From NCBI RefSeq assembly GCF_009707515.1, contig NZ_WLYI01000024.1, positions 1-64,000 of the forward strand: a stretch of 64,000 nt of DNA, read 5' to 3'. The position numbers were made by a program, and so were the translations under genes. Positions 60,114 to 64,000 of the stretch are shown one piece after another (within the stretch, counting starts at the first letter, position 1; every line of letters begins with the position of its first letter). The DNA is from Pseudomonas karstica. Lineage in GTDB: Bacteria; Pseudomonadota; Gammaproteobacteria; Pseudomonadales; Pseudomonadaceae. The notes beneath the pieces were generated by a model. It did not search any database, was not told the origin of the DNA, and was given only the letters and a program-made list of their open reading frames with translations.

Positions 60114-61826
60114 ATGAAGTTAGCCATTGTTACTGCCTGCCCCAACGGCATGGTCACCAGTGTGCTGTGCGCCCGCTTGTTGGACGCCGCCGCGCAGCGC
60201 CAAGGGTGGAGCACCAGTGTCGAAGTGGTCGATATGCAGCACCCGGAGCGCCAGTTGTCTGCTGCGACCATCGAGGCTGCCGAGTGGGTGTTGCTGGTCA
60301 GCAGTACGCCGGTGGATAGGCAGCGTTTTGTCGGTAAGCGAGTGTTCCAGAGCACGCCGGCTCAGGCGTTGCAGGATGTGGAAGCAGTGTTGCGCCGGGG
60401 CGCCGAGGAAGCTCAGGTGCAAGTGGCTGATCAGGCCCCGGCTAAAAGCACGCCGCGCATTGTGGCGATCACCGCCTGCCCGACCGGCGTTGCCCACACG
60501 TTCATGGCCGCCGAAGCCTTGCAACAGACGGCCAAGCGCCTGGGGTATGAGCTGCAGGTGGAAACCCAGGGTTCGGTCGGTGCGCGTACACCGTTGAGCC
60601 CGGAAGCGATTCGTGACGCGGATGTGGTGTTGCTGGCAGCCGATATCGAAGTCGCCACTGAGCGTTTTGCCGGTAAGAAGATCTACCGTTGTGGCACCGG
60701 CATTGCCCTCAAGCAGTCAGAAGCCACCCTCAATAAAGCACTGGCCGAAGGCAAGCAGGAAAGCGCCGCCAGTGGCGCAACGGCCAAGCCCGAGACGACC
60801 GGGGTCTACAAGCACCTGCTGACCGGTGTGTCGTTCATGCTGCCGATGGTGGTGGCGGGCGGTCTGTTAATCGCCTTGTCCTTCGTTTTTGGGATCCAGG
60901 CTTTTGAAGAAAAAGGCACGCTGGCGGCGGCCCTGAAAACCGTTGGCGATCAAGCATTCATGCTGATGGTGCCGTTGCTGGCGGGTTATATCGCGTACTC
61001 AATCGCTGACCGCCCGGGCCTGGCACCGGGGATGATCGGCGGCCTGCTGGCCAGCACCCTGGGCGCCGGATTTATCGGCGGGATTCTCGCGGGATTCCTC
61101 GCGGGTTACTGCGTAAAGTCGATCAGCCGTGTGGTACGACTGCCGCAAAGCCTTGAAGCCCTCAAGCCGATCCTGATCATTCCATTGTTGGCGAGCCTGT
61201 TCACCGGCTTGGTGATGATCTACCTGGTGGGCCCGCCGGTGGCACAGATGCTGACGGGGCTGACGGATTTTCTCAGCAACATGGGCACGGCCAACGCGGT
61301 GCTGCTGGGCATCCTGCTGGGCGCGATGATGTGTGTTGACTTGGGCGGTCCGATCAACAAGGCGGCTTATGCATTTTCCGTCGGGTTGCTGGCGGCACAA
61401 AGCGGTGCGCCGATGGCTGCCACCATGGCCGCGGGCATGGTGCCACCCATTGGCATGGCCATCGCCACCTTCCTGGCGCGACGCAAGTTTGCCCAGACCG
61501 AGCGCGAAGCGGGCAAGGCGGCGTTGATCCTTGGCATGTGCTTTATCTCCGAAGGGGCTATCCCGTTCGCCGCCAAGGACCCGTTGCGGGTGATTCCGGC
61601 GAGCATCGCCGGTGGTGCATTGACCGGTGCGCTGTCGATGTATTTTGGTTGCAAGTTGATGGCGCCCCATGGCGGGCTGTTTGTGATGCTGATCCCCAAT
61701 GCGATCAATCATGCGCTGTTGTATTTGCTGGCGATTGTGGCCGGGAGCTTGTTGACGGCGGTGATCTACGCGCTGCTCAAGCGACCTGAGGCAATTGAGC
61801 TAAGCGTCGCGGCCGCCAAGGCCTGA
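60114..61826 (+). CDS. fruA: Fructose PTS permease FruA (EIIBC)
   Basis: FruA imports fructose and phosphorylates it at position 1. The 570-residue product has a degenerate EIIB' domain (TACPNGMVTS), an active EIIB domain with the phospho-Cys at about 122 in TACPTGVAHTFMA, and the EIIC membrane domain with about 8-10 helices (from residue 235). It ends the fruBKA operon. I see no clear terminator after it. Confidence 0.95.
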   Translation: MKLAIVTACPNGMVTSVLCARLLDAAAQRQGWSTSVEVVDMQHPERQLSAATIEAAEWVLLVSSTPVDRQRFVGKRVFQSTPAQALQDVEAVLRRGAEEAQVQVADQAPAKSTPRIVAITACPTGVAHTFMAAEALQQTAKRLGYELQVETQGSVGARTPLSPEAIRDADVVLLAADIEVATERFAGKKIYRCGTGIALKQSEATLNKALAEGKQESAASGATAKPETTGVYKHLLTGVSFMLPMVVAGGLLIALSFVFGIQAFEEKGTLAAALKTVGDQAFMLMVPLLAGYIAYSIADRPGLAPGMIGGLLASTLGAGFIGGILAGFLAGYCVKSISRVVRLPQSLEALKPILIIPLLASLFTGLVMIYLVGPPVAQMLTGLTDFLSNMGTANAVLLGILLGAMMCVDLGGPINKAAYAFSVGLLAAQSGAPMAATMAAGMVPPIGMAIATFLARRKFAQTEREAGKAALILGMCFISEGAIPFAAKDPLRVIPASIAGGALTGALSMYFGCKLMAPHGGLFVMLIPNAINHALLYLLAIVAGSLLTAVIYALLKRPEAIELSVAAAKA

Positions 61827-61874
61827 CGCGGTTAATACAGGACTGTCATATCTGCTTCATCCCCGCGTGTTTAA

Positions 61875-61902
61875 GTTCCCCTTTTGGTCCAGCGAGGGGA
61901 AC
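61875..61902 (+). promoter_or_regulatory. Inverted repeat covering the phoD-like ribosome site
   Basis: GTTCCCC (61875-61881) pairs perfectly with GGGGAAC (61896-61902). The right arm overlaps the Shine-Dalgarno GAGGGGA of the next gene, so the hairpin could hide it. This is seen in the sequence; a regulatory role is only inferred. Confidence 0.4.
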
Positions 61903-61907
61903 CCACC

Positions 61908-63449
61908 ATGAACCACTTTGACCTCGGTCGCCGCCGTGTGATGCAAGCCGTCGGCGCCGGCCTGTTGTTACCGGGCCTGGCGCCGGCGGTGATTGCCTCG
62001 GTCAAGGACCGGCCGCAACTCACCGACGGCGTGCAGTCCGGCGACCTGCAGGGCGACCGGGCGATGATCTGGAGCCGCAGCGACCGCCCGGCGCGGATGG
62101 TGGTGGAGTGGGACACCCGTAGCGTGTTCAGCAACCCACGCCGTTTCATCTCGCCCCTGGCCGACGGCCGTACTGATTTCACTGCCCGGGTTGAACTGAC
62201 CGGGCTGCCCGCCGACCAGGCGATTTTCTACCGCGTGCACTTCGAAGACGCCCAGACTGGCGTCGCCAGTGAACCTTGGTTCGGCCACCTGCGCAGCGTG
62301 CCGCAACAGCGCCGCGACATCCGTTTCGTCTGGAGCGGCGACACCGTTGGCCAAGGTTTTGGCATCAATCCGGACATCGGCGGCATGCGTATCTACGAAG
62401 CCATGCGCTTGCGCTTGCCGGACTTTTTTATCCACAGTGGCGACACCATCTACGCTGACGGCCCGGTGCCGGCTCAATTGCCCACTGAAGGTGGGCGCAT
62501 CTGGCGCAACATCACCACCGAAGCCAAAAGCAAAGTCGCCGAGACCCTGGACGAATACCGCGGCAACTATCGCTACAACCTGATGGACGAAAACATCCGC
62601 CGCTTCAACGCCCAAGTGCCGCAGATCTGGCAGTGGGATGACCACGAAGTGCTCAACAACTGGTCGTCGAGCAAGCAGTTGGATGATCGTTACCAGACCA
62701 AAGACGTCAATGCCCTGGTTGGCCGAGCGCGCCAGGCCTGGCTGGAATATGCACCGATGCGCCTGCAGAGCGCCGACCAAGGTGGGCGCATCTATCGCAA
62801 GCTCAGCTATGGGCCGCTACTGGATGTATTCGTGCTCGACATGCGCAGCTATCGGGGGCCGAACGACGACAACCTGGGGGGCGAAAAACCCTTCCTGGGG
62901 CGTGAGCAACTGGACTGGCTCAAGCGTGAACTCAAGGCCTCCAAGGCCCAGTGGAAAGTCATTGCCGCCGACATGCCCATCGGTCTCGGTGTGCCCGACG
63001 GTGAAGTCAGCCCGGGTGTGCCGCGCTGGGAAGCCATCGCCAATGGCGACCCGGGCCCGGCCCAGGGGCGCGAGTTGGAAATTGCCGAACTGTTGGCGTT
63101 CCTGCGGGCGCAAGAGGTACGCAACCATGTGTGGTTGACCGCCGATGTGCATTACTGCGCGGCCCATCACTACCACCCGGATCGGGCTGCGTTCCAGGAT
63201 TTCGAGCCGTTTTGGGAGTTTGTCGCCGGGCCGCTCAATGCTGGTAGTTTTGGGCCTAATCCGCTGGACAAGACCTTTGGCCCGCAAGTGGTGTTCGAAA
63301 AAGCACCACCGGCACAAAACACCTCGCCGTTTGCTGGCTTCCAGTTTTTTGGGGAAGTGCAGATTGATGGGCAGACGGCTGAGCTGACGGTGATCCTGCG
63401 GGACTTGGATGGAATCTCGGTGTTCGAACAGAAATTGCAGCCGGTTTGA
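61908..63449 (+). CDS. PhoD-type alkaline phosphatase/phosphodiesterase, Tat-exported
   Basis: The 513-residue product has a twin-arginine signal (FDLGRRRVMQAVGAGLLLPGLAPAVIA), so it is exported folded. The PhoD domain is visible: LTDGVQSGDLQGDRAMIWSR, FIHSGDTIYADGP, QIWQWDDHEVLNNW, DMRSYRGPNDDN and WLTADVHYCAAHHYHPD, with the metal-binding Asp, Asn and His. PhoD enzymes are Ca/Fe-dependent phosphodiesterases or phosphomonoesterases; which applies here is not decided by sequence. ATG 61908 is favoured over an in-frame TTG 61884. Confidence 0.88.
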   Translation: MNHFDLGRRRVMQAVGAGLLLPGLAPAVIASVKDRPQLTDGVQSGDLQGDRAMIWSRSDRPARMVVEWDTRSVFSNPRRFISPLADGRTDFTARVELTGLPADQAIFYRVHFEDAQTGVASEPWFGHLRSVPQQRRDIRFVWSGDTVGQGFGINPDIGGMRIYEAMRLRLPDFFIHSGDTIYADGPVPAQLPTEGGRIWRNITTEAKSKVAETLDEYRGNYRYNLMDENIRRFNAQVPQIWQWDDHEVLNNWSSSKQLDDRYQTKDVNALVGRARQAWLEYAPMRLQSADQGGRIYRKLSYGPLLDVFVLDMRSYRGPNDDNLGGEKPFLGREQLDWLKRELKASKAQWKVIAADMPIGLGVPDGEVSPGVPRWEAIANGDPGPAQGRELEIAELLAFLRAQEVRNHVWLTADVHYCAAHHYHPDRAAFQDFEPFWEFVAGPLNAGSFGPNPLDKTFGPQVVFEKAPPAQNTSPFAGFQFFGEVQIDGQTAELTVILRDLDGISVFEQKLQPV

Positions 63450-64000
63450 GTGCCAGTCACTGTAGCCGCTGGCGCAGCCTGCGATCGGCTGCGCAGCAGT
63501 CGTTTGGGTCTTGAGATTGTTGAAGGTCCTTCGGCCCTTATCGCAGCCTCGTGCCTCGGCAGCGGCTACAAGGGCCGCCGATCACCGATCACCGATCACC
63601 TGTAGCCGCTGGCGCAGCCTGCGATCGGCTGCGCAGCAGTCGTTTGGGTCTTGAGATTGTTGAAGGTCCTTCGGCCCTTATCGCAGCCTCGTGCCTCGAC
63701 AGCGGCTACAAGGGCCGCCGATCACCGATCACCTGTAGCCGCTGGCGTAGCCTGCGATCGGCTGCGTAGCAGTCGTTTGGGTCTTGAGATCGCTGAAGGT
63801 CCTGCGGCCCTTATCGCAGCCTCGTGCCTCGACAGCGGCTACAGGGACCGTCGACCACTGATCACTTGTAGCCGCTGGCGCAGCCTGCGATCGGCTGCGC
63901 AGCAGTCGCCTGGGCCTTGAAATTGTTGAAGGTCCTGCGGCCCTTATCGCAGCCTCGTGCCTCGACAGCGGCTACAGAAGCCCGTCGATCACCGATCACT
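63450..64000. other. Non-coding tail of the window
   Basis: No gene is supported after the phoD-like stop. The stretch is occupied by the tandem REP array; short open frames in it are by-products of the repeat. Confidence 0.85.
63461..63976 (+). repeat. Tandem array of four 110-bp REP-doublet units
   Basis: Units lie at 63461-63570, 63601-63710, 63734-63843 and 63867-63976. Each starts TGTAGCCGCTGGCG and ends CAGCGGCTACA, with the internal arms CTGCGATCGGCTGCGCAGCAG and TCGCAGCCTCGTGCCTCG. Spacers are 30, 23 and 23 bp and contain GATCACC repeats; the first has one extra 7-bp GATCACC copy. The window ends in the same spacer motif, so the array may continue beyond it. Confidence 0.9.

Noticed and set aside
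63551..63920. Small open frames in the terminal repeats
   Set aside because: They arise from the repeat units and their translations repeat with the same period; no ribosome site or conserved protein is seen.
63461..64000. CRISPR array
   Set aside because: The repeats are 110 bp with near-identical short spacers and inverted ends, and there are no cas genes. This is a REP array.

Overview
The window reads as chromosomal core sequence of a fluorescent Pseudomonas (P. fluorescens/putida group). This rests on gene order (ettA-gdhA, ispB|rplU-rpmA-obg-proB, murJ-ribF-ileS-lspA-fkpB-ispH, thiO-bamD-rluD-pgeF-clpB, a type IV pilin block, nadC-ampD-ampE, fruBKA), on high G+C at third codon positions, and on two families of extragenic palindromic (REP) elements typical of this group. 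I see no phage, insertion sequence, CRISPR array, restriction system or obvious island. It is mostly ordinary housekeeping DNA, and the unusual points are local.

Layout. 1-4.0 kb: an inverted REP-type unit and a large membrane-bound GGDEF/EAL sensor (morA-like) whose periplasmic domain carries a perfect run of 16 Asn codons. 4.3-19.4 kb: ettA, gdhA, a Gre-factor-like protein, envelope proteins of unknown function (DUF4105, DUF3015, a 610-residue lipoprotein), a LonB-like protease, UPF0114, fklB, yjdM and ispB. 19.6-23.8 kb: rplU-rpmA-obg-proB-creA, with rpsT facing them. 24.0-31.5 kb: murJ, ribF, ileS, lspA, fkpB and ispH, with several 4-8 bp overlaps that imply translational coupling. 31.5-34.4 kb: minor pilins (fimT-like, pilV, pilW, pilX, pilE) without pilY1/pilY2. 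34.5-41.6 kb: thiO, a PP0621-family protein, bamD, rluD, pgeF and clpB (with a clear heat-shock promoter).

42.0-42.4 kb: tRNA genes Asn-Pro-Lys-Pro with a terminator inside the cluster and an 83-bp perfect direct repeat around the two Pro genes. 42.5-46.0 kb: ndh, DUF3094, DUF1780, a CbiM-like permease and yacG. 46.0-51.0 kb: coaE, pilD and pilC, then divergent pilA, an O-antigen-ligase-like gene and tRNA-Thr. pilB is not in its usual place next to pilC. 51.1-54.0 kb: DUF6388, nadC and ampD-ampE. 54.2-61.8 kb: tatD-like hydrolase and the fructose regulator cra (TTG start), divergent from fruB-fruK-fruA with a recognisable Cra/FruR operator between them. 61.9-63.4 kb: a Tat-exported PhoD-type phosphatase. 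63.46-64.0 kb: four tandem REP-doublet units of 110 bp, the same unit that occurs once in opposite orientation at position 14-123.

How the genes work together. The fru block is a complete uptake and phosphorylation route for fructose with its own repressor. The envelope genes (lspA, murJ, bamD, ampD/E) support lipoprotein, peptidoglycan and outer-membrane assembly. The pilin genes make up only part of a type IV pilus: prepilin peptidase, platform protein, major pilin and minor pilins are here, but the assembly ATPase, tip adhesin and two-component regulator that neighbour them in P. aeruginosa are not.
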